Source of the DNA: Mesotaenium endlicherianum
Lineage: Eukaryota > Streptophyta > Zygnematophyceae > Zygnematales > Mesotaeniaceae
Direction of reading: 5' to 3'
DNA length: 24,674 bases
Assembly: GCA_009602735.1 (NCBI GenBank)
Contig: WELA01007467.1
Location: 94,878 to 119,551 of the forward strand
Shown here: positions 11,501 through 19,425 of the stretch, piece by piece
How the letters are laid out: each line of letters begins with the position of its first letter
Numbering within the stretch: position 1 is the first letter of the stretch
The notes under the pieces: generated by a model
The model's input: the letters and a program-made list of their open reading frames with translations, nothing else
Told to the model about the DNA's origin: nothing
Database searches by the model: none
Made by a program: the position numbers and the translations under genes

Positions 11501-12789
11501 ACTGTCGCTCGAAGTTGTGCGGCAGATGCGTCGCTGGAGATCTTCCTGCAGGGCTGCTGCTGAGCGGTTGCACAAGCGCCACCTGGCAGGCCGAACAAAG
11601 CAAGAAGAACCGAAACAAAAATGGGGAGAAACGTTTGTGGAGAGCGTAGGTGCAGCATTTGCGTCATCTATCAGTCTACTCCATGCCCCTCGAGTGGGAA
11701 GAGAGCGGGCGCCGCTGGAGGTCCCCAGGAACGACTTAGTGACACTGCGAACAACTTGGTGACACTGAGAACGACTTAGTGACACTGAGAACACTAAGTG
11801 ACACTGCCGAGCAAGTTCTAACGACACGCAAGCATGAAACGTAGCAACAGCAGGGTGGTGGGCCTCCGAGTCTTTACACGCGAAGGGTCTTGTCAGGAGC
11901 CACAAGAGAAGAGAGGGATGAAAGAGCTGCCAGTGATGAAAGTGCCGAAAGGGCTGAAAGGGCTGAAAGAGTTGAAGGAACAAGCCGGGCAAACATATGC
12001 AGGGAGAGCAGGACCCACACTGCCGCCCTTCACCCAACTACTCCCCCCTTCCCCTTCCTCCCACCCTCTCACCCACCCACCCACCCACCCACCCACTTGC
12101 CCCATCTTCTCCCCCTTTAGATGTTTTGCCTACATACTCCATGGAATCACCGGGATGCATGCAAGTAAAAGGTGCAGTGCCAAAGTGAGCGCCATATGAG
12201 TGCCAGGCGAGCACCAGGTGGCAACCAGCCAGACTGACAGCAGCAGCTTCACGTGCAGTTCATGAGAAGGAGCTAGCCGTCTTCATTGACTACCGCCCTT
12301 ACATTCAAGCAGGAAGAATACTGACACCATCATAGCGCAGTGATAAGAGTTACGCAGTGTACTGATACAACATGCTCATCACAGCCATAGTTTGCAAATC
12401 AATATATATGGCTTTAGAAGAACATAGTCTATAATCTCACAATTCGTGATGGAGATTATATAAGGTCTCCATTGATTCCTACGTACTGCGACAAGAGAGC
12501 CAGCAGCGACGTTTTTTGCGTTCATCTGAGCAGGCGTAAGCCAGCACTGGGCACTGGCAGAGGCGTCCTTTGCGATCCAAGTGTCGATCGCAGAAACTTC
12601 TGCCTCGAAGCATTGCCCCGCCAACGCATCGACCCTGGCTTCCGCATCTTTGTTTGCAAACCTGTCTGCAAGATTTGCTTTCGAATCCTTGTGTGCGGAG
12701 CCTTGAGCAAGTGGTGCTCTAGTCGGAGAGCCAGTGTCACTACTGGTAGAATCCCTCCGCTTCGCCTTACTTTTGCTTTTGGGGCCCAT
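172..12789 (-). CDS. CIP111: Double AAA+ ATPase, CIP111/AFG2 (SPATA5) type; 11 exons visible, 3' end outside the window
   Basis: This gene encodes a Cdc48-like two-ring AAA ATPase. Relatives are yeast Afg2/Drg1 (maturation of pre-60S ribosomes), animal SPATA5 and plant calmodulin-interacting CIP111. Exons on the minus strand are 12487-12789, 11385-11582, 7507-9191, 7027-7231, 5936-6146, 5015-5574, 3831-3893, 2771-2895, 2429-2471, 759-978 and 172-252. Intron phases are 0,0,2,0,1,0,0,2,0,1,1 and all agree. Residues 1-730 are the N-terminal substrate domain with a long low-complexity insert. D1 has Walker A GPPGTGKT at 742-749, Walker B VFIDELD at 798-804 and sensor AATNR at 843-847. D2 has the family-specific Walker A GPPGCSKT at 1106-1113, Walker B FFDEID at 1163-1168 and AATNRPD at 1216-1222. 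The ORF breaks off inside D2 at RPG; the rest lies past position 1. Both ATP sites look intact. At more than 1231 residues it is longer than I recall for plant CIP111 (about 1020), because of low-complexity insertions. Specific roles are inferred from the family. Confidence 0.92.
759..978 (-). CDS. CIP111: AAA ATPase exon 10 (D2 pore loop and Walker B)
   Basis: The exon starts [20 protein letters not shown] and contains [15 protein letters not shown], the D2 Walker B with Asp1165 and Glu1166. It ends [11 protein letters not shown]. Between them is a Gly-rich loop ([12 protein letters not shown]) that looks longer than usual for the family. The acceptor is GAGCAG and the donor GTGCGT. The split Gly codon (G+GG) joins exon 11. 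Confidence 0.93.
979..2428 (-). other. CIP111: AAA ATPase intron 9 (1450 bases)
   Basis: Holds a CCCT-rich polypyrimidine tract (1325-1475, plus strand), an alternating CG/CA tract (1786-1825) and an AT-rich patch around 2150-2200. No coding segment was recognised. Confidence 0.6.
1325..1475 (+). repeat. CCCT-rich polypyrimidine tract
   Basis: CCCTCCCTCCCT-type repeats with CTCTCTC interruptions inside intron 9; capable of triplex or G-quadruplex structure on the minus strand. Confidence 0.8.
2429..2471 (-). CDS. CIP111: AAA ATPase exon 9, 43-base microexon
   Basis: The exon adds one base to the split Arg codon and then encodes [14 protein letters not shown], the stretch between D2 Walker A and the GPEL pore-loop segment. 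The acceptor is GTGCAG and the donor GTGAGA. Skipping it would shift the frame. Confidence 0.9.
2771..2895 (-). CDS. CIP111: AAA ATPase exon 8 (D2 Walker A)
   Basis: The exon reads [20 protein letters not shown] then [20 protein letters not shown] and A. GPPGCSKT is the variant P-loop of the AFG2/SPATA5/CIP111 D2 domain, where Cys-Ser replaces Thr-Gly. The acceptor is GCGCAG and the donor GTAAGC. A split Arg codon (AG+G) joins exon 9. Confidence 0.93.
3121..3190 (+). repeat. (TG)n microsatellite
   Basis: Long TG run after a poly-C/T run (3090-3120), in intron 7 of the AAA gene; it reads (CA)n in the transcript. Confidence 0.9.
3831..3893 (-). CDS. CIP111: AAA ATPase exon 7 (start of D2)
   Basis: This 21-codon exon reads [20 protein letters not shown] followed by Q. 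That is the canonical entry to D2 (VPxVxWxDIGG). The acceptor is CGACAG and the donor GTGCGC, phase 0 at both ends. It is too short to be found by ORF length alone; the domain pattern and exact phase support it. Confidence 0.92.
4441..4512 (+). repeat. TG-rich microsatellite
   Basis: Interrupted TGTGTG tract in intron 6; (CA)n in the transcript. Confidence 0.85.
4855..4980 (+). repeat. 21-bp minisatellite, six copies
   Basis: The unit is GCGGTACAAGTGCAG plus six variable bases ending GAT or similar. Copies start at 4855, 4876, 4897, 4918, 4939 and 4960. It lies in intron 6 just past the exon 6 donor. On the minus strand in the exon 6 frame it encodes an ALVPHRT-like heptapeptide repeat. Confidence 0.9.
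5015..5574 (-). CDS. CIP111: AAA ATPase exon 6 (D1 lid and D1-D2 linker)
   Basis: The exon starts [19 protein letters not shown] and contains [18 protein letters not shown], the D1 lid with the sensor-2 region (GADL at residues 907-910). A low-complexity linker follows, with five-residue repeats of the [10 protein letters not shown] type. It ends [16 protein letters not shown], the conserved segment that leads into D2. The donor is GTGCTG, phase 0. If the intron were not removed, the frame would stay open to 4814 through a 21-bp minisatellite. Confidence 0.92.
5250..5324 (+). repeat. 15-bp coding minisatellite in AAA exon 6, five units
   Basis: Units of the form GCCAGCTGT(T/C/G)GC-- are read on the minus strand as five-residue Thr-Ala-Gly repeats in the D1-D2 linker. 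Confidence 0.75.
5776..5852 (+). repeat. (CA)n and alternating CG purine-pyrimidine tract
   Basis: CACACACGCA followed by CGCGCGCGCGTGCGCGCGCA in intron 5; (UG)n in the transcript and Z-DNA-prone. Confidence 0.85.
5936..6146 (-). CDS. CIP111: AAA ATPase exon 5 (D1 Walker B, sensor 1, arginine finger)
   Basis: The exon begins [20 protein letters not shown], with the Walker B Asp801 and Glu802. It continues with [20 protein letters not shown] and GRFDRELEV, which hold sensor 1 (Asn846) and the arginine-finger segment. The acceptor is TGCCAG before GTGTTCATA and the donor GTGAGA. Its 5' junction has been copied three more times upstream in the intron (see the repeat at 6129-6474). Confidence 0.93.
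6129..6474 (-). repeat. Four-copy, roughly 100-bp tandem repeat that includes the exon 5 splice junction
   Basis: Copies begin at 6129, 6241, 6334 and 6434 on the plus strand. Each has CAG(T/C)TC(G/A)TCT, then G(A/G)ACACCTGGC; copies 2-4 add a GCTCG(CTCG) tail. On the minus strand each reads GCCAG-GTGT(C/T)C and then a GACGA-CTG-like stretch, as at the true exon 5 start. Copies 3 and 4 carry extra bases before the GA(C/T)GA(A/G)CTGGA part. Confidence 0.8.
7027..7231 (-). CDS. CIP111: AAA ATPase exon 4 (D1 Walker A and pore loop)
   Basis: The exon reads [20 protein letters not shown] and carries the D1 Walker A with Lys748. It then has [15 protein letters not shown], the pore-loop region, and ends AARKAAPSV. 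The acceptor is CTCGCAG and the donor GTAAGC. The split Arg codon (CG+G) joins FS-R-YGI across intron 3. Confidence 0.93.
7507..9191 (-). CDS. CIP111: AAA ATPase exon 3 (residues 168-728, N-domain and start of D1)
   Basis: The exon starts [20 protein letters not shown], resembling the conserved NGVRLS segment of CIP111. It ends [20 protein letters not shown] then [12 protein letters not shown], the start of the D1 ATPase domain. In between lies [26 protein letters not shown], a second N-domain match. The middle (roughly 8300-8800) is low complexity: Gly/Arg/Glu-rich, nine alanines from a (CTG)n tract, then Ser/Pro-rich. The frame is open for 561 codons and phases fit on both sides, but a frame-preserving intron inside the low-complexity part cannot be excluded. 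The donor is GTCAGA. Confidence 0.8.
8552..8579 (+). repeat. (CTG)n trinucleotide repeat in AAA exon 3
   Basis: About nine CTG units; read on the minus strand in the exon frame as poly-alanine. Confidence 0.85.
8620..8775 (+). repeat. Polypyrimidine CCCTCC-type tract in AAA exon 3
   Basis: Nearly pure C/T on the plus strand. On the minus strand the exon frame gives Gly-Arg-Glu repeats. Confidence 0.8.
9868..9940 (+). repeat. Degenerate telomere-like CCCTAA repeats
   Basis: Repeated AACCCTAA, CCCTAAACC and CCTAACCCTAA variants in intron 2, at the edge of which the sequence turns into unrelated text. The plant-type motif CCCTAAACCCTAAAC also occurs once at about 3646. Confidence 0.75.
10026..10270 (+). 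repeat. Degenerate 65-76-bp tandem repeat, four copies
   Basis: Copies share (C/G)(C/G)(T/C)T(C/T)ACAC-like bases then GGGCAGCCC/GGCAGC and an A-rich segment; the markers lie at about 10026, 10099, 10175 and 10239. Confidence 0.6.
10399..10441. other. Assembly gap (43 N)
   Basis: The run of N is bordered by CCCCC on the left and CCCCCCCCC on the right, so a C-homopolymer probably broke the assembly. A single N also occurs at 22436 next to GGGGG. Confidence 0.98.
11385..11582 (-). CDS. CIP111: AAA ATPase exon 2 (residues 102-167)
   Basis: The exon is 66 codons, phase 0 at both ends. It contains FERQFGLE and [14 protein letters not shown], which match the CIP111 N-domain pattern of a -RHFGI- segment followed by NYFALATVFPS. 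The acceptor is TGCCAG before GTGGCGCTT and the donor is GTAGGC. Exon 3 continues with LPRNGVR at exactly the spacing expected from the family. Confidence 0.8.
11729..11806 (+). repeat. 20-bp tandem repeat, four copies
   Basis: The unit is GAACGACTTAGTGACACTGA. Copies start at 11729, 11749, 11769 and 11789 (the last shortened by two bases), in AAA intron 1. Confidence 0.85.
11917..11985 (+). repeat. 9-bp minisatellite
   Basis: Units such as GATGAAAGA, GCTGCCAGT, GATGAAAGT and GCTGAAAGG in AAA intron 1. A plus-strand reading gives [14 protein letters not shown] repeats but no gene. Confidence 0.7.
12487..12789 (-). CDS. CIP111: AAA ATPase exon 1 (residues 1-101)
   Basis: The exon opens with [14 protein letters not shown], a basic serine-rich start, and ends in [20 protein letters not shown] followed by SLVA. 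That tail resembles the 'WLS-PSM-A---PGSLVSV' segment I recall from the plant CIP111 N-domain. The donor is GTACGT at 12481-12486, phase 0. It joins exon 2 to give GSLVA-VALVQP. The start is the first Met in this frame, about 780 bases from the divergent BTB gene. Confidence 0.8.
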
Positions 12790-13572
12790 GCTCCAGACGG
12801 ATTTAGAACAGATCTTGCAGCCTGTTTTTGTAGCTGGTTTCAGTGACTTTGTTCTTAAGCACCACTTAACAGCTAAAGAAGGTCAGCTAGCCTGCAGACC
12901 TTTTTTGCAGCTGGCCGCTGATCATGAGTTGCGAGTAGCATCATGCGACTTGCTTAACGCTCTACGAGTCATGCGTGCCCGAGCATGCATGGAAACTCGG
13001 AGGCTGCTCAATATAGCGAAATTATACATAGTGAAAGAACTCTGGAGCGATGCGTATATGTGTGGAGGTTCTCCAGCAATCTACTTCCCAAGCAAGGTGC
13101 AACCATTGACCTTTATTTCCAATTGCACTTTTTCCCTCGATGAACGATCTACGACTGTACGGAAGAGCACACCATGGGCATACCGTGGCTCACCATGTTC
13201 GTGGCATGAGAAGCGTGCAGAAGCCGTTGACATGCCTTTGAATCACTTTGAATAATACCACCTGCGCTTGTGCTACTTCGATAGGTGCAGCTGGGTGCAG
13301 TGCAGCGCCATTTCATCTTCTTTTTAGTGTAATAAAGCCCAGTGATTTTTTTGAGCACTTGTCGCACAGGATAAGTATTTTCCTGTTGTAATTTCCCCCC
13401 TTTGTATCTCGAGGATGAGTGATTCCCTTATAATGTAAACGTTGGTCTGATCCCCCCCCAGCCCATTTTGTCTTGAAGGCTGGCGTTCTACATTTGTTCC
13501 GATGTTGTTGTCAAGCTACGAGGACAACCGTGTATGGCTACTTAGATGCACACTGCAAACTAGTGAAGAACG
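12790..13572. promoter_or_regulatory. Divergent intergenic region between the AAA ATPase and BTB-BACK genes
   Basis: The 783 bases separate two start codons that face away from each other, so both promoters and 5' leaders should lie here. Composition is more AT-rich than the AAA introns. TTATAAT at 13428-13434 is about 140 bases before the BTB start, but its role is a guess. A plus-strand open stretch at 12734-13255 shows no recognisable domain. Confidence 0.45.
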
Positions 13573-13912
13573 ATGGCAAGCGTCTCTTATGCTTTTGCCT
13601 TCAACAGCCCTTCATTTTCTGATAGAGTGTTGAGACTCGTGATTCAGAGCAGCAACAGCTCAGAGGAGGACTCTAGTGCAAGCCATCGCCCATCTTTTTC
13701 ATCACTAGATTCAGCTTCCTTTGCTGACTTGAAGCTGAATAAAGATGGAAGGACATTCTGTAAGCAAGCGGATAAAGGTTCCAAGATCATAGATATCCAT
13801 GTAAATAAGATAATCTTGGCCGGGCATTCAGAATATTTTATGAAGTTGTTCACCAGCGGGATGAGGGAGTCAGTGGACGGCGCAGCTATCACTGTCCAGA
13901 TTGCAGAAGCAG
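13573..13912 (+). CDS. BTB-BACK gene exon 1 (N-terminus and first half of BTB)
   Basis: The exon is 113 codons plus one base. It ends ITVQIAEA and the first base of a split Glu codon, before GTGAGA. A serine-rich stretch (residues 26-48) separates the FSDR motif from the BTB core. Confidence 0.9.
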
Positions 13913-15677
13913 GTGAGAAAAATTATTGCTTTGTCATTGCTTGCAGCTCTGACAAGCTCATGATGGTAGAGAATACAAGTAGGTGTGGCTCTCTCTCTTG
14001 CAGCACTTATTGCCTTGTGGTGTACTGATGGAACATGCCAGAAATGTTGTTAACATGATGGACAAGGTAGAGAGGTGGTGTTAGTAGACACTGTTGCTTT
14101 CCTGCGTTACTCTCAAGCTTCTAGACAAGCAATGATTTAGATTCGGTCTCTTTGTTATCAGGCTCCCCTTTTTTGGTGGTCTGCAGTCAAAAGAGGGCTT
14201 GAGAAGATTTTCTCATCAACCAAGCAGAGCAGCCTTATTTTTTGACGTAGTTCGTACTTTTGTATTCTTTATCATGTTTGAGCATTATTGTTATGTGGCG
14301 CGCGTATTACTGGTTGCCACCATGGTTTGTCAATTGCACACATTTTTCCCCTTATTTTTCACACATGTTTCCCACGTGCTTCCAAAATATATTACTCTTG
14401 TCGTATATCGTGCTATACAATGTAAAATACCGTATTATACCGTAGCTTGAAAATAATATTTCCCCTGTACCCCTGCTGCCACAGAGGAGATGCCAATGAT
14501 GGAGCTCCTGCACTTCATGTACACCTCGCGCCTGCGCCTCACTGAGGCTCACGAGCTGGGGAGGCTCCTCCCTCTGGTGGACCGCTTTAGGGTTTCGTCC
14601 TGCCTGGAGCCCTGCGCCAGGGTCCTCTCCAGCCTGCCAGACACTCTGGAGAAGTGCCTCATCCTCCTCAGCCTGCCAGAGGCCATCAAGGACGAGCCTG
14701 CCTTCTCCACTGTCATGAGCCGCTGCAAGACCTTTGTCGGGGAGCTCTTCCGCTGCCCCAAGGACAAGCTGCAGGACTTCTTGTCCCTGCCCCTGGCGGC
14801 CGTCAACGCGGTTCTCAGCTACGACGGCCTCGTCGTCGCGACCGAGGAGGTGGTGTTTGAGTACGCCGTCGCGTGGGCCACGGCCAACTGCGAGTCGGAA
14901 AGCGACCAGGGGCGGGCCATGGAGGAGCTCGCGCCCGCCGTGAGATTCCCCTGGATCGAGGGGAACGCTCTCCTGGACGACATTGCGACGAGCCCTTACA
15001 TGGCCGGGCCAGTCTGCCAGCTGCTGGTCCAGGAGGCGCTGAAGTTCAAGGCCTCGTCGCACTGGCGGCAGCAGGAGCTCGGGGGAGATGCCAACAACTT
15101 CAGCCACCGGCGGTACAAGGCGCGGAACCAGGCGATCCTGGCGCAATTTCTGAACGGGGGCGTGAAGACGTTTGTGGAGCGGCAGGCCCAGGGGGGGCAG
15201 TGCCACGTCTACTTTGACTTCTCGCTGGCCGACGTGATGTGCAATGGCAAGACCGCGCGCTCGCGGACGTTCAGTCCAAACGGGACCCACAACTTTGCCC
15301 TGGAGGCCGTGCTGTCGTCTGTCACGAGGTACAGCGACAGGTACACGTGCTCGCTGAACATATACGAGGAGGCGGGCGACAGTGGCGCTGCCAGCAGCGA
15401 GGTCTACAAGGGCAACCCCGTGCTGGACTATGTCGTATCCATGAAGACGAGCTCGCTCCAAGACTACGCCCCTCGCAGCACTGGGTCTGTGAACCTCTCG
15501 CCCTGCCAGGCGCTCGGCTTGCGGGTCACCATTCAGACTCTTTTCGACGGGTGGGGCAGCAGAGGGTACCCTGTGGGGCACCTGAAACCCTCCTGGGATG
15601 CAGCCTTCACCAGTAGGGTGTTCATATGTGCTAAGTTCACCACTAGGGAAACCACTAGAGAAGGGAACCTGGGGTAG
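13573..15677 (+). CDS. BTB/POZ-BACK domain protein, POB1/LRB family
   Basis: This two-exon gene (13573-13912 and 14485-15677) encodes 510 residues. Plant POB1/LRB proteins are substrate adaptors for CUL3 ubiquitin ligases; LRB1/2 act in light signalling by targeting phytochromes and PIFs. Residues 6-24 (YAFAFNSPSFSDRVLRLVI) resemble the FAFNDSNFSDR start of that family. The BTB fold runs about 49-150: KIIDIHVNKIILAGHSEYF, an exon junction at Glu114, then EEMPMMELLHFMYTSRL. BACK follows at about 165-300 (LPDTLEKCLILLSLPEAI, LPLAAVNAVLS, VFEYAVAWATA). The C-terminal third has the family's YKGNP segment. The intron is phase 1, GTGAGA to CCACAG. The first Met is used because the conserved start follows within six residues. 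Exon 1 is AT-richer than the GC-rich exon 2. A function like that of plants is inference. Confidence 0.92.
14485..15677 (+). CDS. BTB-BACK gene exon 2 (rest of BTB, BACK, C-terminal domain)
   Basis: The exon starts after CTGCCACAG and restores the split Glu codon (G+AG). It is open to TAG at 15675-15677 and ends TTRETTREGNLG. Confidence 0.92.
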
Positions 15678-16894
15678 GTGCATTTCAAATGTTCTCCACT
15701 TGACCCGTCTGTACATATATGTAGTTATACGTGTGGATCATTTCTCGTTTTGGTGGATCTCTCTATATTTTCATTGTGGGTGAGTGTATTTTGCACAATT
15801 ATCATGGGTCTTTCAGCCTCGTCATCAAGTGGTTGACTTGCTTTCACACTCTGTGGCATCTTTGTGTTTTGTTTTTGGAGGTTCCCACAATTGTCAAGAT
15901 GCCTCTTTGTTGGATGGTATCTTTGAAGAAGTCTTGGACTCCAGCTCGTCTTGCAATGTAATCATTTGCAGCATTTTGTCGTAGTTGTATACGAATGATA
16001 GAGAGGCGAGGAAGATATCTCTCATGAGTAAATCTGAATGACTTTGGTTTACACATAGAAGTGCAATGCCTCTCGAGCTTAGAAAAAGCATATTGGTCCA
16101 AGATAGCATATTTGACCTTCGCAAATGCGGGACTAAATTGAATTTGTAGGTCCATCTCCCATCTTTAGTAACTTGGCTCAAAACAGAGTATTGTGTCAGC
16201 CTTAAATTCGTAATATGCGACCTTACCTATAAGTTACAACTCTGCAGAAGGTACAAATTAAGAATTATAATCGAAATTGACAGAGAGCGCTAAAGTTCCA
16301 TGTTTTTGTGCTGGGCCACGCGGCAGGCTGGGCTAGAACCGGCACCAACATGACATCCCTTATGAGCGAGGCATGGAAGTATATGGTACGAAAATGTACG
16401 ATCATACGGACAAGCTCATGCCTGCCGTCGGACCAGGTGGGACCAGCTTTAAAGCCAACAGGCGACCGCACTTCGGAGCTTTTTGAGGGAGTGCCGCGCT
16501 GGCTATTCTGCCCATTCCACGTGTCGTGCAAGATCATACTATAATTCTAATATCCACTTTTCGCCTTATCGTGCAGGTCCGGAACGCTCAAACTGGTTCT
16601 ACGCAGTTCCATGCCAGATCTGAGCTGATGAAAAGGCTCTTCAAACTCAGTTCAAACTCCTTCTTACAGGTTCGCAGAATCCACGAACCTAACGTGAGGC
16701 AAAGGTTCGGCATCCGGTGGCGTCCTGCATCTTCTTTCTAGCTCATCCATAAAGTAGTCACTGCTGTTTCTCAGCAGGTCAATGAATTTGTGAAGTATTT
16801 AGTGTTCACCATTACTCTTTGCACTTCTATCAGCTTTGAATTCTAGCTTCTAATTTAATTTTTGAGACTTTTCAGCTCGCACACACTTGCTACG
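15678..16894. other. Intergenic region, BTB-BACK 3' side to TatA 5' side
   Basis: The region holds the BTB-BACK 3' UTR and the TatA promoter and leader. No protein, RNA gene or repeat was recognised. 16265-16540 is open on both strands for about 80-90 codons without a known domain. Confidence 0.6.
16518..16525 (+). promoter_or_regulatory. G-box-like CACGTGTC upstream of TatA
   Basis: The core CACGTG is the plant bZIP/bHLH (light and ABA) binding site. It lies about 370 bases before the TatA start. Placement is plausible for a photosynthesis-related gene, but one hexamer is weak evidence. Confidence 0.3.
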
Positions 16895-17021
16895 ATGGCG
16901 TCGGCACTTACAACAAACTTGGTCACTCCTTTGACCACATTGTCAGCAAGCAGTGGTAGTCCAGCTTCAGGCAGACAATCGACAAGGCAAAGAGTCTCTT
17001 TTGCACATCCTTTGTCACATG
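16895..17021 (+). CDS. TATA: TatA exon 1 (transit peptide)
   Basis: The exon encodes 42 codons plus one base, starting MASALTTNLVTPLTTLSASS. The donor is GTAAGG. Confidence 0.88.
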
Positions 17022-19425
17022 GTAAGGGATTTGTCTTACATGAGTTGTTTAGAAATGCTTGTGTATTTCCAGTTGGTGAGTCCTCCAGGATTGAGTCTAG
17101 ATTGAAGGACTGTAGTCATCCTTAGTCCTTCATATGGCACTGTGTCGTCATTGAAATCTTGTAAAGCAAAATAAACATGCAGGAAAGTACGACGCGTTGT
17201 AGTGCCTCTTAGAAAGTGTATTGAAAGGGTAATCGCAGACTGGCCGGAGGATTTATGGGTCATGTAGGACTTTATAGTACAGTGCGCAGGCGCGTTCTTA
17301 ATGTTATAAGGCCGGAAATACTAAACTTGCAAATATGCATTGCGCAGCTGTTCATGGCTCCCATGCCAGTTCCCTATCGGGCCAGAAGCTTAAACTCACT
17401 GCCGCGGTTTCAAGAACTCATCAACGGAGAACCTCCACCGTGATTTCTGGCTTGTTTGGCCTTGGTGTCCCTGAGCTTGTGGTAATTGCCGGTGTTGCTG
17501 CTGTGCTCTTCGGTCCAAAGCAGCTCCCAGAGGTTGGGAAGAACCTAGGGAAAACAGTGAAGAGTTTCCAGCAGGTATGGTTACCGCGTCCCCACTTCTG
17601 GCTTTGTCATAATGAGGGAGAATGCTGGTCTGTGAACTATAGGTCGTCCTATCGCCTTCTATGAGCCCCTTGGTCTGTGTCAAATTATTCTGAGGGATAT
17701 GACTGTACAATTTAATTAAATTATAATGGTTGTAGAGGTTTTCCTTTTCAAAGTTACAGCTAGAGGGAGTCGTCTTTATGGTCACATTAAGTAACAAAAG
17801 CTCTGCTTAAATACACTTAAAATGCAAGCAATCTTTTGCTGCTCTGCAAAACTACCACACAATCTAAAAGCTGGAGGGTACAACCAAGAACCCTCTCTGA
17901 AGTACAGATTTGTTTGGGGGTAGTGGTAGTCAGTCAGCTTCAACTAGTCGTTATGTCATGCAGGCAGAAGTGGTGTAGAAGACTATGCCTGCTAGAATAT
18001 GTGATTAGTTAGATTGTTGACAATAGGAATACACTTGGCCTCATCTGTTGTTGTTGAGGTGCCCGTATTAAGTCCTTTGAATGAGAATAATCTGCGTGTT
18101 GGATTCACATTCTATAATACACAATATCTAAAACAGCAATATTTATTAGCTTGACTTCCAGTTACGTAAGTGTCGCTGTGCTTCACAGCGAGTACTGGGT
18201 TCATCACATTCATATGCACCGGTTGTGCTTACTGCTTATCTTGTCATAGTTACTGGGTCATAATTTTACAAGAAGAGGGTGACTTGTCAAGTAGGAAATT
18301 CCGTGATGGAGGAAGCACATAGACCAGGAAAGCTGAGGGTTTATGGGACCTTTTTTACAGCATGCTTGCAGTCACCTACCTATCGAGACGCTAATGGTTA
18401 GTAATCAAGTGCATGGACGACGGTTGCTGTGTAGTAGTTCATGATTATGTGTTTTTCGTGTAGCTGTCAAGAGGGATATTGCTGAAGGAATAAATTGCTG
18501 AAAGAATAAATGGAGGTGTATGCGTATCCTGATGACCCGTTTGATTGTTTGGAGATAGGAGATAGCAGGAAGTGAGGAATATTGTTTTACCCCAATCTTT
18601 TGCATCTCTTTGTCTAGTTAATGAGTAGTTGGCTTTGGGGATATTGCAGCATCATGTGCGGATAGGATCGGCGAGGAGAAGAGGGTGAAGTTGTATCCCT
18701 GGAGGTTTTTTCTTTTGGATGGGAAAGCACAAGTGCTTACTTAGTAAACCGGAACCCGTGTTGAGGGCCGCAAGAGTTGCTACGAGCTTGGTGGTACCAC
18801 TGCTTCAGCATGCTTGGCCAAATTAGCTTCTGAATACGGGTTTTCTGGGCAAATGTGGATCTGTGTAAGGGCTAATAATCGCCCTCACTGTGCACATGTT
18901 GGGTCTATGGCTGGTGCTGGTGTTGGTGTGAGCAAGTTTGCTGCTCACCCAAGTGTAGGGAAATTAAAGGGGCAGCTGGGAGTAGCTACAGTGTGAAGGC
19001 TGCAAACTCAGCGTCCAGAGGAGAATCTTGTGATCGTAGTCTTCCTACGCCAAACACGGTTCTAGTGGGCACATCAGTAAAGAAGCCGCACCTCTTGTGG
19101 GTGTTGTTTGTGTGTGGGGTGGCACTTTAGGTTGCAGCTACCCGGCAGTTGCCTGGGTTGTGGAATTTAATAATAGCTCACATCACACCAAGTGCTGTGC
19201 ATTTTTGGCATACCCTGGTCCCATCATCATCTCAGTTAGTGTCTTTGCTTCTTCTCTTTTCTCTCGATGGTGCAGGCCGCGAAGGAGTTCGAGACTGAGT
19301 TGAAAACAAATGCAGCTGCAGCCACTGAAGAGCTCAAGTCGGGGCTGGAGAACGCGACGGAGGAAGTCAAGTCCACTGCTGACTCTGTCAAGAAGGAGGT
19401 GGAGAAGGTGGAGAAGAAAGAGTAA
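16895..19425 (+). CDS. TATA: Thylakoid Sec-independent translocase subunit TatA/Tha4, chloroplast precursor
   Basis: Three exons (16895-17021, 17348-17574, 19276-19425) encode 167 residues. TatA/Tha4 oligomerises in the thylakoid membrane to pass folded twin-arginine precursors under the proton gradient. Residues 1 to about 72 are rich in Ser/Thr/Ala/Arg and almost free of acidic residues, as in a stromal transit peptide. The mature core is GLFGLGVPELVVIAGVAAVL then FGPKQLPEVGKNLGKTVKSF. It has one transmembrane helix (about 83-97), the essential membrane Glu (Glu85), the FGP hinge (97-99) and the amphipathic helix. The charged tail has repeated Glu/Lys spacing and ends EKKE. Introns are phase 1 (GTAAGG to GCGCAG) and phase 0 (GTATGG to GTGCAG). 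The short tail favours TatA/Tha4 over the longer TatB/Hcf106. A TTG codon upstream at 16862 is in frame, but the ATG at 16895 begins a typical transit peptide. Confidence 0.93.
17348..17574 (+). CDS. TATA: TatA exon 2 (end of transit peptide, membrane helix, amphipathic helix)
   Basis: The exon restores the split Ala codon (G+CT) after TTGCGCAG and ends KSFQQ before GTATGG. It holds the complete membrane-active core. Confidence 0.93.
17575..19275 (+). other. TATA: Large TatA intron 2 (1701 bases)
   Basis: AT-rich, with donor GTATGG and acceptor GTGCAG. No ORF of note, RNA gene or mobile element was recognised. Short open stretches near 18405-18605 and 18814-18996 have no family resemblance. 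Confidence 0.7.
19276..19425 (+). CDS. TATA: TatA exon 3 (stromal tail)
   Basis: The exon follows GATGGTGCAG and reads AAKEFETELKTNAAAATEEL onward to TAA at 19423-19425. Lys- and Glu-rich 11-residue-like periods suggest a flexible amphipathic helix. Confidence 0.93.
   Translation, partial: AAKEFETELKTNAAAATEELKSGLENATEEVKSTADSVKKEVEKVEKKE

Noticed and set aside
11834..12199. Plus-strand 121-codon frame with [11 protein letters not shown] repeats
   Set aside because: It is a translation of the 9-bp minisatellite and a CCCA run within AAA intron 1.
12734..13255. 173-codon plus-strand open frame in the divergent region
   Set aside because: It overlaps AAA exon 1 in antisense, starts inside it, and shows no known domain. 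A small unknown gene is possible but unsupported.
14352..15716. 454-codon open frame on the minus strand
   Set aside because: It lies opposite BTB-BACK exon 2, whose GC-rich third positions keep the antisense frame open; no domain is recognisable in it.
16265..16544. Possible small gene or transposon fragment open on both strands
   Set aside because: No start context, splice support or family resemblance could be found on either strand.
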